In this document: positions 51,001 through 60,592 of the stretch, piece after piece
Position numbering within the stretch: the first letter of the stretch is position 1
Layout: each line of letters begins with the position of its first letter
Assembly (NCBI GenBank): GCA_037903475.1
Contig: JBAJFG010000287.1
Span: forward strand, 1 to 64,000
Length of the DNA: 64,000 bases
Reading direction: 5' to 3'
From: Ancylostoma caninum
Taxonomy: Eukaryota; Nematoda; Chromadorea; Rhabditida; Ancylostomatidae
Notes under the pieces: model-generated
Told to the model about the DNA's origin: nothing
The model's database searches: none
The model's input: only the letters and a program-made list of their open reading frames with translations
Made by a program: the position numbers and the translations under genes

Positions 51001-52049
51001 ATTAACCATTGTATTCTCTGGCTGGAATGAGTCTATGCCCATTAAAACGAAAAATCCCTAGTGATTGGAGCCTTGTCCAAGTGCATGTCCTATCCTTCCA
51101 TCCGAGCAGTCGGCTATTTCTCTTGGGTGAAAAGTAGTTGTGTGCTCGTTTTATGCTATGCTGGGAGAGAAGGCCTGCTTGGAAAAGTAGACCAACATTC
51201 AATCTGTTATGATGTCACCTTAGAAAGCTTAGGGAGAAATCCTGAAAAGTCACGACTGGCCCACAGTAATGAAATATCCCAAGCGTCTGAGGGCTGTGAT
51301 CCGCGCCCAAGGAAAGGACATCGAGTAACGTTTTTTGTTTCGTTATAAGATAGGTAAGAATTCTTGGAGAGATCGTTCGCAAATGTGCTTCTACACTTTT
51401 TCTGTTTACTTTTTTGTAGTAAGACAGTAATTGAGTGCCACCCTGTTGGTTGATAATACTACGGGAGGATTTCCAAAGTCGGCCATTTTTTCGCCCTCAC
51501 AGCTGGTCAAATGCTGGTTCCTCGATTCTTCTATTTTCTTATGCCGGGTTCCTTGTAATTTCTAAAGATGGCTTTTCAGCTGTTATCTAATGTGGAAAGG
51601 TCAAAGCTGGAACCTTTGAAAGACGTCCTGCTGCACTGCTGCGCGCACTACCTCACCTCCAGACGTCAGAACGGATTTGCACTGAACCCTGTCGGTCTGT
51701 TACTGCACATAAACCCATTATATCCATGAAATAAAAGTATCATATGCACGTTTTTTTTTAGCGAATTTCCACCTTAGGAATGGGGCGGAGCTGTATCGGT
51801 TGAACTGGATGGGCGACACAAGCGCTCGAGGCTTACAAAACAGTCTAGGTATAATGGTCAACTATAGGTGAGTAGGACTTTTTTCTCCAAATTTGTAAAT
51901 GCTTTACTGCTGCAATCCATATATGCAAATATGTTTTCTGAGCGCAAATCACTTTCAGGTATCGTCTTGAGAAGGTCCTGGAGAACAGTGTTCATTACAC
52001 TCTGGATAAGCGCTTGGCTGTTCATGAGAATGTTCGTTCACTACTGTAG
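45056..52049 (+). CDS. MLYCD: Malonyl-CoA decarboxylase, N-terminal exon(s) not found
   Basis: Eleven exons join in phase to 402 codons plus stop: 45056-45178, 45250-45372, 46385-46537, 47104-47177, 47802-47892, 47957-48041, 48443-48598, 48976-49067, 51580-51694, 51762-51867, 51959-52049. The helical N-domain includes [18 protein letters not shown]; the acetyltransferase-like catalytic domain includes [81 protein letters not shown] and [18 protein letters not shown], each aligning with the human enzyme. The His of NFHLRNG corresponds to the human catalytic histidine. It converts malonyl-CoA to acetyl-CoA and CO2 and so controls fatty-acid oxidation. The human enzyme ends SKL; this one ends RSLL. 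A start codon and mitochondrial presequence should lie upstream of 45056, perhaps beyond the mariner. Intron 8 (2.5 kb) contains a TIR element. Confidence 0.93.
45757..46070. repeat. Diverged direct repeat in malonyl-CoA decarboxylase intron 2
   Basis: A unit at about 45757-45840 (GGGTAAACGTGTTGATGGGT, then AATTTGGG, then CCATGGATGATCTGAATGAT) recurs at about 45990-46070 (GAGTGAACATGTTAATGGGT, AATTTGGG, CCATAGGTGATCTCAAGGAT). Between them GGGTAA/TTACC motifs are frequent, and a similar set appears at 39130-39200. This looks like an old internally repeated transposon. Confidence 0.5.
49290..50092. mobile_element. 803-bp TIR element with eight CGGAAGTTCCG motifs, copy 2
   Basis: The ends are CCCAGACAAACTTTCGGAAC and its exact inverted complement, continuing TTCCGC for about 26 bp. 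Inside, the block CTCCGCGGAAGTTCCGAA or its complement occurs about eight times (near 49303, 49328, 49347, 49915, 49941, 49983, 50021 and 50069). The central 500 bp lacks it. No transposase ORF and no convincing target duplication was seen. It lies in intron 8 of the malonyl-CoA decarboxylase gene. Confidence 0.82.
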
Positions 52050-52607
52050 TCTCTTCACTGCCATCGCCTCAGCTTCAAAAAGTGCCTGAATCCTAGCCTT
52101 GCCAGACTACTGGGAGATAAATGTCGTTCGCTCATCACAGGGGTGCTTGTCATCGGAAGATCTTAGTTTTTCTACCTGTACAGAACAATAGTAAATAAAT
52201 TCTTTTAAAATTCGCTGCATATACCCTCCACTCGCACGGGATGGTCATCATATGGTAAAAAAATGTCGAACACACAGAGAACATAATCCAAGAAATCGCT
52301 TTTCATTTGGTAGTATTACACCTGCACATACGTCGTTAGCATAGTCTTTAATTGTTTATTGTCATCTTACAAATGTCTTCCATCTGGAGGCTCTGCTTCT
52401 CATCGCGGTCTGAGAAAATGGGATGGGGGGCGACGAATAACAAAATACGTTTTGCAGTGTAGTGTGATGTAGTCGTTCATCGGTTCTAGAATGTAAAATT
52501 GTGGACAATGCCTCTCTGAGAAGAAGGTGCAATATTAAAGTACCTGGGAGCACCCCCTCCCGTCCCTTTATGGCTTTCTCATAACGAAGAATTTCTTGTA
52601 ATACGTT
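52050..52607. other. 3' flank of malonyl-CoA decarboxylase
   Basis: Directly after the TAG at 52047-52049. A candidate AATAAA-like signal (AATAAATT, near 52194-52201) lies about 145 bases downstream. No other feature was recognised. Confidence 0.45.
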
Positions 52608-52872
52608 TGGCCACATGGCACACTGCCTGCCGCGCACATGATCGGTGGTTGGAACGCACCCTGTGTCAGCAAACCATCTATTCCCTTGGGGTCGGTCAAT
52701 GACTACAAAAGGAGTCTCGAAGGATGAACTGCTGATCTGGTACGTCGGATGTTCCTCACAAGTCACTGTATCGGGCGCATAGAGAGCATTCAATGTCTCT
52801 ACTATGCTTAGATAAAATTGAATGCGTGACGCTTCACACAAACGGGATTAGTTAATACCGACCACTTTATCT
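52608..52872 (+). mobile_element. Diverged copy of the tRNA-derived SINE
   Basis: The body matches the SINE at 33571-33860 block by block: GGGGTCGGT, GGAGTCT, GGATGAA, CTGGTACGTCGGA, AGTCA, TATCGGGC, ACGGGATTAG and ACCGACCACTTTATC. The A box region is partly deleted and the B box is decayed (GGTTGGAACGC), so this copy is older. Confidence 0.85.
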
Positions 52873-54262
52873 TCCACCAGTCTGGCCATCCGGCTGGCGC
52901 CGGACTTCCAGGCTTCCGCTGGTGCTCGCTTCGCCCGCAAACTTCACACTGAATACAAACGAAAATGACGTAAATTTGCTTAGTGAACATGTTTGGGTTC
53001 ATGCAAACCTACTATTTCATATTTGGCGACAACATTTTCCTGAGCCCCTGGAACCTGTCAGCAGTAGCTTACTCCAATTCAGCTGAATAATACCTATGAG
53101 TTACGAATCATCGGTTACATCCAATCCAGTGGAACTGATGTTTTGAAATGATTTATCTTTAGACTGTTGTTTTGGTACTTTTACAACCTCTTTCAGATAG
53201 GAATTTAGATTATCGGACAATTATCACCCAGTCCGGGTAAATCAAAAAAGGAACGTAAAACACTGGAGTGAGTTAAGGCACCATTTGAACCACGTTTGGC
53301 TGTCTCTTCCCAAGTTCAGAAAGGCAAAATGTCCAAAGAAGAGGATTTTGGAGCACATCCAATAGGCAACATTCTCGAAATTGACAGCATTTCTGTTCCA
53401 CCACGTTGCTACATCTCATACCGTGAAAAAATTGTCAAACACTTTTATCATCCATTGGCTAGGGGAGCTTCCCCCACTTGCTGCGTTCAGCAGGCTTTGC
53501 TCCTACAAACTACCGCTTCGGTGGTTCAACAACGTTCTCTTGCTGAGCACCACTTCAATTACTCATCGAACAATGGAAAAAAATGCTTTATGACTGAACC
53601 GTCGGGAGAGGAATATCTCTAAAATTGAATAATCCACGGGAGATGGGGAAAAGCCGTAGTTAGCGGTAGAACGTATTTCTCGTGATGCAGTTTTTTTCAT
53701 TTCTCCTCAGAATGAGTATTTTCTTCGGTCAAAAAACCCGCGTTTCATACCTACACATCATTGGCAGACGTAGAAAGTGGGCGGAAATGAGGGAGCATTT
53801 AGAAAAAAATCGGGGTCTCTGCTGACCCTCGTGAAAATCTGGAGACCCTCGTGGAGAAACAAAATTACAGAAATTATTCAATTCTATGTTTAATAGTGAA
53901 TGATAAATATTCCAAAAAGTCACCAAAAATGAGGAGACGCCTGGAGACGGATCTAGCGCTGTGATGAGGACGCGTCTGCTCCTAAAGGTCGGGACGGTGA
54001 ACTGAAGAGTAGCTCAGCTACGATAAGCGCTGAAGGTGTCCATGACACATCCCTACCGTGGTGGTACATATTAGGATTGCGGTAGCAGTAATTATTGATT
54101 AGGATTACCCCGCAAAGTTTTTTTAGTGCTGGCAATTTTGATACTGATTACGATTATAAACTTCACTTTTTATGGCAATGCCATTTTCCAACTCGGCTGA
54201 ATAGCCATTGCCTCCATGCGCAATTTCTAGAAAGAATAAATGGCAGTCCAACTCAAGCAAAC
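52873..54262. other. No gene recognised
   Basis: Plus-strand ORFs at 53296-53622 (108 codons) and 53381-53593 overlap in different frames and match nothing I know. Their composition is not clearly coding and no splice pattern links them to neighbours. Confidence 0.45.
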
Positions 54263-54264
54263 TA

Positions 54265-55008
54265 CAGGGTGGCCCATAATTACGGTGACGCCATGCAAGC
54301 TTCCACTCAAGGAAATTATTCTGGGTAGCTGCCTCTCACTCGGAACTATATTTACTTATTGGTTGACCCTTGTTCATCGCTTCCTATATCCACATAAAAC
54401 ATGGGGAATTCCAGACTGCTTCTTACCTATTGTCATCGCGAAGCCAGAGTCCACTTTTGGGACGATGGTGTTTCGGGACGCTGCGTTTTCAAATTGCTGA
54501 CAGCGTCTAAGAAGTCGACCACCACAATGATTCAAAGCGGTGAAGAGTTGAGAACAGAGCTTGATAGAAGTGGAAATGGAAGGCTTGATACTACTTGCAG
54601 GAAACAAAAAATGCATGAAATTTTCAATGACTTTGGCGATTACCACTAAGAAACCCTCAATCCCCCCCCCTCCCCCGCCTTTCACTGTTCAGCTAGTTCG
54701 CTTTTCAGGACAATGGCTCTGTCAAGACCTTACAGGGATAGGAATCTTTTGATGTTTCCATTGATATTGAAAGGAAGTTGATTTGGTGAGGAGCGAGGTT
54801 GACGATATTAATGGCTTGCCATCGTCAACGAATTTCTCAAATGTCTCAGCGTAGGTGCAGCTGCAGATGGATGATATTTCCGACTTCAATGGATGTTTTT
54901 GTTTACTGCCCAATTGCAGACAAAAATGCCGTGTGGCAGTTTCATACGAGGTTGCAGTGAGTTCTAAATGAGTGGTTGTTTTTGTCACCGTAATTATGAG
55001 CCACCCTG
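54265..55008. mobile_element. 744-bp Tc1/mariner-type TIR element, TA flanked
   Basis: Left end CAGGGTGGCCCATAATTACG and right end (complement) CAGGGTGGCTCATAATTACG form inverted repeats of about 24 bp with one mismatch, with TA at 54263-54264 and 55009-55010. CAGGGTGGC ends with TA duplication are common in nematode Tc1/mariner elements. The interior ORFs do not show a DDE transposase. A C-tract CCCCCCCCCTCCCCCGCC lies near 54661. Confidence 0.85.
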
Positions 55009-55043
55009 TATCTATACTGGTTTCGTGTCTGCAGAGATGTGAC

Positions 55044-55107
55044 CAGGGATCTGCGTAACAAAAAATTTGATTTTCGTAAATCGTAAATCGTAATTACGCA
55101 CACCCTG
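55044..55107. mobile_element. 64-bp micro-hAT element with perfect 8-bp target duplication
   Basis: The element runs from CAGGGATCTGCGTAAC to ATTACGCACACCCTG and is flanked by identical GATGTGAC at 55036-55043 and 55108-55115. Its ends and its two TTACGAT-type heptamers (here as ATCGTAA) match the termini of the 1219-bp hAT at 37146: one half equals that element's right end, the other its left end, with the interior missing. It is therefore an extreme internal-deletion derivative of the same family. Confidence 0.93.
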
Positions 55108-55126
55108 GATGTGACCAAAGTTTGTA

Positions 55127-55428
55127 TAGTGGAGTCGTTTTGACAGTGCGTTGTCCGCGGCAGCGGCCTTGCTGGCATTGGGGCACGCAGTGCGGTCGGT
55201 CAAACAGTTGATCCACGATGGATCCGGCTTCTTTGACGAGTTTTATCGTCTGTTCCCTTCTTCATTTGTTCTTAGAGCTGAGGAAGAACAATATAAGAGG
55301 AAACAAGCGATAAAACTGTTCAAAGATACCAGATCAATCATAGGTCAACTTTTTGACCGACCGCGCAGCGTGCTCCAGTGCCAGCGAGCCGCTGTCGCGG
55401 AAAACGCACTGTCAAAACGACTCCACTA
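55127..55428. mobile_element. About 300-bp MITE with about 85-bp TIRs
   Basis: The left end TAGTGGAGTCGTTTTGACAG is mirrored by the right end CTGTCAAAACGACTCCACTA, and the inverted match continues through the GTGCGTT, CGCGGCAGCGGC-like and GTGCGGTCGGTCAAA blocks. TA or TATA flanks both sides. The central 130 bp contains an ORF fragment without known domain. It starts 12 bases after the target duplication of the micro-hAT. Confidence 0.85.
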
Positions 55429-55911
55429 TATGTGATCGAAGTGAGCATCAGCAGAAGTTTGGAAATCCATCGTCAGCCGGACTTCTATACTAGTTCGAGA
55501 AAATCCCACGTATAACGCCGTTCAGGTTTGATGCAAGCCTGAACTTCCCAAATTACTCTACTGACCTTCGAAATAAAGCCTAACTTTGATGTTCGAAATC
55601 TCACAATACATACGCATATTAGACATCTGACTCGATCGAGTCAAATCGAATCGGGTTTCGAATAACTTGACTTTCGAGCGACCAAAAATCGAGTTATTCG
55701 AAATGTCGACTATTCGAAAAAAAAATCCCATCCAGTCAAACGTTATTGCATATCAATGCACCTTTCTGTTGAAAGAGGGCTGGCGCGCTCTAATCCGCGT
55801 CGCGACGCATCCGCAAGAAGAATATCTGCAATCTTATCACGTCCCATCAATTATTTCTTGGTTTGTTGATTTTGCATTTCTTCTGTTCTGCTCACTCATT
55901 TACATACAACG

Positions 55912-58900
55912 ATGTCTACCTCGCCGTTCCAGATGCAGTGGGAGGAAAAGAACGCAATGAAACGTCCTCTCTCCTTCTCGGATGATAGCTACGAATGGGA
56001 CAGTATACGAGATGACGTTCCTGTTGACAGTTAGTTTTGTTCAATATGTTGTTCAATATGTTGCACTTCTAGGCTTTTTTCTATGAAGAGTACATTTGCT
56101 AGCATGAAGTTAACTAGCTCCTTGAAGATCCGTTTGTCAACTCATAGGGGAAGTTGTTCCAAGTGGTCTTATTGAAGCAAAAAAGAATTTGCTAGCTGTC
56201 CAGCATGGTGTTATTTTAATAAGAAACTATTACATACTGGTGTAGGTTAAAGCTCATCTCATGGCACTATTCCACATTAGGGGCCCCAAAATCTTCAAAA
56301 ACAATTTTTCGCCGAAATTTTCCGTAAGGAGGTTATTTGAGGTGCTGAACACGAATATCGTATTCATTTTGTAACGTAATCACATTTTTGTGGGGTTATG
56401 GCAGGTGTACGGTACCTATCACATCCCACAGAATCCTCTCAATTTTGCAGAAGGTAATCTTAGGCGCTGATCACGAATATCAACATCAATCTGCATGAAA
56501 CTGCCATTTTCGTGCCGAAATCGGCAACTTCTATCAAATTTCTACAGTATCCCTACCGTAACCCAACAAAAATGGCATTACGGTACGAAATGAATACGAT
56601 ATTCGTGTTCAGCACCTCAAATAACCCCTCCGTGCAAAGTTTGAGGGAATTCTGTGAGGTCTCGTATCTACAGTAACCCCGCCGTAACCCTACAAAAATG
56701 GGTTTGCGACACAAAATCGATGCGATATTCGTGCTGAGCACCTCAAACAACCCCCCTATACAAAGTTGTGGTGGAAAATGTTTCTTCAGAATATTGGGGC
56801 CCCTAACGTGGAATAGTGCCCAAGAGTTGCTACAGCGAATACCTGGCTTTGATCCCTCTCCATTTCTGGCTGGTTTATGTGTGAAGTGTTTCCATTGTAG
56901 TGGGATGGAATTCCATGAAAGTCGAGGCGGATAAATGTGAGGTTGACGATGGTATGTTCCTGCCTCCCAACGACTTCTCTATTGAATGGGTGCCGAGCGG
57001 CTACAAAGTTGGTGGTCGTCGTGGTGCAAAGAGGAGAAGGTTGGAAGCAAATGTTGCGCCTCCTATTCAGAAGCCGAGAAGCGAATTTACTTGCGAGTCC
57101 TGTGAGTTCAATGTTTATTTATTCTTGATCCTTTGTCTTCATGTTCTTACAACACTTTAATACTAGAGGACCAAGAATTAAACGTGAATTAGTCTCGGAT
57201 AGATTGAGTACCTCCCCCTCCCACCTCCCAATCACTTACGCCCGGGTAGGATCGATGAGGTTGCCGAACTCTTCCATGTTTTTCTCTCCATTTTTTTTTT
57301 AAATTTCTCACTAAGGCTATTCTTTATTTTTAGATAATAGTCGTTATATCCTCTTTGATTCCGTAGGGCTTCGATAGTATACGTGAAAACCGTGGATTCC
57401 GCTTTTTTGCAAGCGTTGACACCTTCTCTAGGCGAGGTGTTTATCCGTTGAGCGCCTGATCTTCTTCGAATAAGTGGCTACATTATCGAATATGAAGCTA
57501 CGTCAAGGGATAAACAACTGCACAACCCTTTATACATTTTCGAAAAGCTGAATTTCCTTTCAAACTGCGAAGTTACATCTTGGAACGTTTCACGCTTTAT
57601 GAATCATGTTAATTTCAGTGGATGATGGAGATAAACAGGTTGCTGCAAGTATAATCGAACTAATCTCTAGTTCTCCTGGAACATTTGAGTTTGAACGGTA
57701 TTTTCTGAATCTCTTTCGCTGACTGTGAGATTTGTTGCAATGGGTTAACTGTTTTAGTACAAGCGATGATAAATATGCGCGGCTTCTACCTTTCCCTGGT
57801 GGCATAGCAGATGACCGAATCGCTCGCGGTGATTGGCGGCTGGATCCTAACGAGGGAAAATTGGTATGATTTTTGCCTTTTTAGCATCACTGCTTTTGAG
57901 GTTTTCGTCGAGAATGCCGATGATTTTAAGCTTCAAGAAAAGCTCAGCTAGGTAGCAGTATGTTCTCGTTTTTTGGCACACTGGTCTTTAGCTTTATTCG
58001 TGAATTTGAAGAAATTCCTTGGATGAGAACTGACTGCATAAATTTTGCATGAGAAATTATGTCGTGAAAATGGCTTTAAATGCCCTTTCGATTCTTCGTA
58101 TTGGTGTTGCTTTTCTTTCATATCAGGTCATCAAGAAGATGTTTTACCATTGGTTTTAGTCTAGTACTGTTTTAAGTTGCTCTCTACTTAGCCTTTCGCA
58201 TTTTTCATTAGCTAAAAACTTGTCTTATAGAGTACAAGAGTTATAGTAGACTTTAGTTTGTTTCTGAATAACTTGGTGGTGACTTGACTAAAGGTGGAAT
58301 TTTTAATGTTGTCAGTGCTCTACTCACCATTCACATCCCTTATATTTGAATCTAATTGAGCGTTGGTAAGTGTGTTCTCCTAGAAACGTAGGTTACGAGC
58401 AGCGAGCTCATAGAAGCAGAATGCGGCATCTTCATTGAATTCAGTATGAATAATGGGCTTTAATAAGGAAGGGTAGATGGACGGAAATTTCCTGCCCATT
58501 GAAGAAGACAATGAGGTCACTACTTCCAGGAATCGTTGCTGTCTGAGACCACATCGAAGAAGTGTCGTGATATCTCGTTTCCACCATGGGGACCTGCTCA
58601 ACAAAAGAAACCGAAGTTTGAGGTAAGGATTCCAAACTAAGGCTCTGTATTGATAGTTTTATTTCTTATTCTTAGCCGTATAAAATCAAGAATAGTGAAC
58701 TGAAAATGAGGCTCAGAGACAGTCACTTGCTTTCCCATCCCATTGAAGTACTTCTGAAGATTGCACATTTATCCGTTTTTAGACAATGCATGTTGATCGT
58801 GGAGGGAGGATGGAAGATTTATTAGTCAAGGAAGGTGAATTTTCATGGTCAACGATGGAGAGTCTGGTTAAGCCCCAGTTCACTGCTATGGAACCCGATG

Positions 58901-59025
58901 CAAGGTAGCGTTTTTGGGTGAAGATAGCTCAATATTGTTTTAACTGTAAGTTTTCTAGGCATTCGTTCGCAAAGCGTGTTGCTGAAATGCTGAATGAGAA
59001 GTCTCCTGCAAACACTTGTGGCTGA
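55912..59025 (+). CDS. Unrecognised 261-residue, probably nuclear protein
   Basis: Seven exons join in perfect phase from ATG to TGA: 55912-56029, 56901-57101, 57619-57697, 57758-57863, 58530-58622, 58783-58904, 58959-59025. All borders are GT/AG with TTTCAG-like acceptors. The protein starts MSTSPFQMQWEEKNAMKRPL. It has an acidic N-third (SFSDDSYEWDSIRDD), a basic cluster GGRRGAKRRRLEA which resembles a nuclear localisation signal (about residue 80-92), an aromatic/Pro segment YARLLPFPGGIADDRIARGD, a FPPWGPAQQKKPKFE segment and an acidic helical C-terminus. There is no TM segment or signal peptide. I do not recognise the family. Coherent phase over seven exons is strong evidence that it is a real gene. 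A MITE occupies intron 1. Confidence 0.8.
56263..56820. mobile_element. 558-bp TIR element with internal repeats
   Basis: The ends GGCACTATTCCACATTAGGG and (complement) GGCACTATTCCACGTTAGGG form a 27-bp inverted repeat with one mismatch, reaching GGCCCCAA. Inside, GAGGTGCTGAACACGAATAT-like blocks occur at least four times in both orientations (about 56339, 56465, 56605, 56730), each near a CAAA.TTT tract. No ORF of interest. It lies in intron 1 of the 261-residue gene. Confidence 0.82.
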
Positions 59026-60592
59026 TACATTTGCTTGTTTGCCTCATTCCCTCTCTTAGGAATATGTGTTACGTTTCCAAACTACCGCTCGTTGCGTCGA
59101 TCTCGTCATTCTGACCAGGTCTGAATGTGTATATAGTTGGAAAGACTTCCATTACATTGCAACGCTTTTCAACTGATTATAATAGATGCGCCATGCGTTG
59201 TCTCGTTGTTGCCTCAATTGTAGTGTTTCAAAACTAAGTCTATCGCTCAAATGAGTTTTGCGCGGACATTGCATTTTAGTTTTGAGATAAGCACACTGTG
59301 GTAAATTATACTTAAAATCATAAATTGCAATTGAATGACCTGATTTTTAGAATGGGTTGGGACTGTTCAATATTCTTTTATTCGTCTAAAAATAATCGTG
59401 AACTGGAATGTTTTGTCCTAGCGTTGTTGTTTCCTTTCAGTGTGGTGCACGTTCGAGTGTATTCAATTAAATAAATAAGTATCATTTCGAGGCACTATCC
59501 AAGCTCAAATTACTGGATAATTGTAGGTGAACATACTGTTTCAGCTTTTCAGTAGCTTTTTACAAAGGGGAACAAAAACAACACAGAAACAAAGGGGAAC
59601 GCAGCAGACTCTGACAAGTGCCGTTGCAGAGGAAGAAGGCGTGTAAAGCTGTGATGGTGATGTACTGCTGCAATCGAATAGGAGCAGCACACTCCGTACT
59701 TCTGATGCGAAGAGGATGCATTTTGTTGAACCGATCGAATTTGCAGTTGAACTTCCGTTCTACCTCGTCGTTGTCAGGTGACGACTAAGGCCCGAACTGA
59801 GAAGTCGTGGCCCAGTGCAACAATCGGTTGGACGAGATGCGCTGGATGTGGATGCAAACGTACACTGCAGAAGCGCTGGGTATATGCAGCGCTGTCATGA
59901 AAATTGTTCGAGAATTGCGCGCTAATTTCTTTGTTATTTTCTCTGGGTAAGCATAGACTTACCAAATTTACAGTAAGAATATATCCATATTTCGATCCTT
60001 GGGCCCCATGCTTGGTTTTTGGGCAGCAATGACATTTTTGAGGGTTGTGCTAGGTGAGATGGGGAACTGTGCTACATGTACACCACATTCATGAACCTTC
60101 ATGACATAAATTCTTTCGCGTTGCGTTATCACAGGATCGACTTCATGTTAAGAGATGCAACTCATTTCGAAATGCCACGGCATGGTACATAGTATCCTTA
60201 ATTATTCAAGGTACCATTGACTATGAGATGAGATGTTTTCTCTGGCAAAACCATAGATGTTTTGACATATTCTGTAATTACTTCATGACCAATCAAGTGA
60301 TGAGTCCTTCATTTCGAATTCAAATCCGTTCATGTCTATCTCGCAATTCGATACAGTCCAAATGGGATGACAGAGAGAGCGTTTTCTGAGCTCAACGGAT
60401 GGATCATGCTATGCATCTGCTATTGTTAGTAGCCGTAGTAGCTGGTTATTTCTATAGGTTCACGGAATAGAGTGGAACCATACTTCTGTAGTTCTTTCAT
60501 TAAAAAAGCCTTTAACACATGGGATAGTACAGAGTACACTTTAGACAGCTGCAGTCTTTTTTCGAGTCCGTGAGGTCATCCGTAGTTATCGT
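59026..60592. other. Intergenic, contains a dispersed repeat
   Basis: Both neighbouring genes end here (convergent). 59800-59985 shares GGCCCAGTGCAACAAT, GGGTAAGCAT, ACTTACC and CAGTAAGAA-like blocks in the same order with 38440-38600. No ORF resembles a protein. Confidence 0.5.

Noticed and set aside
53296..53622. 108-codon plus-strand ORF as a gene
   Set aside because: Overlapping ORFs in two frames have similar length, there is no recognised domain, and no splice links were found.
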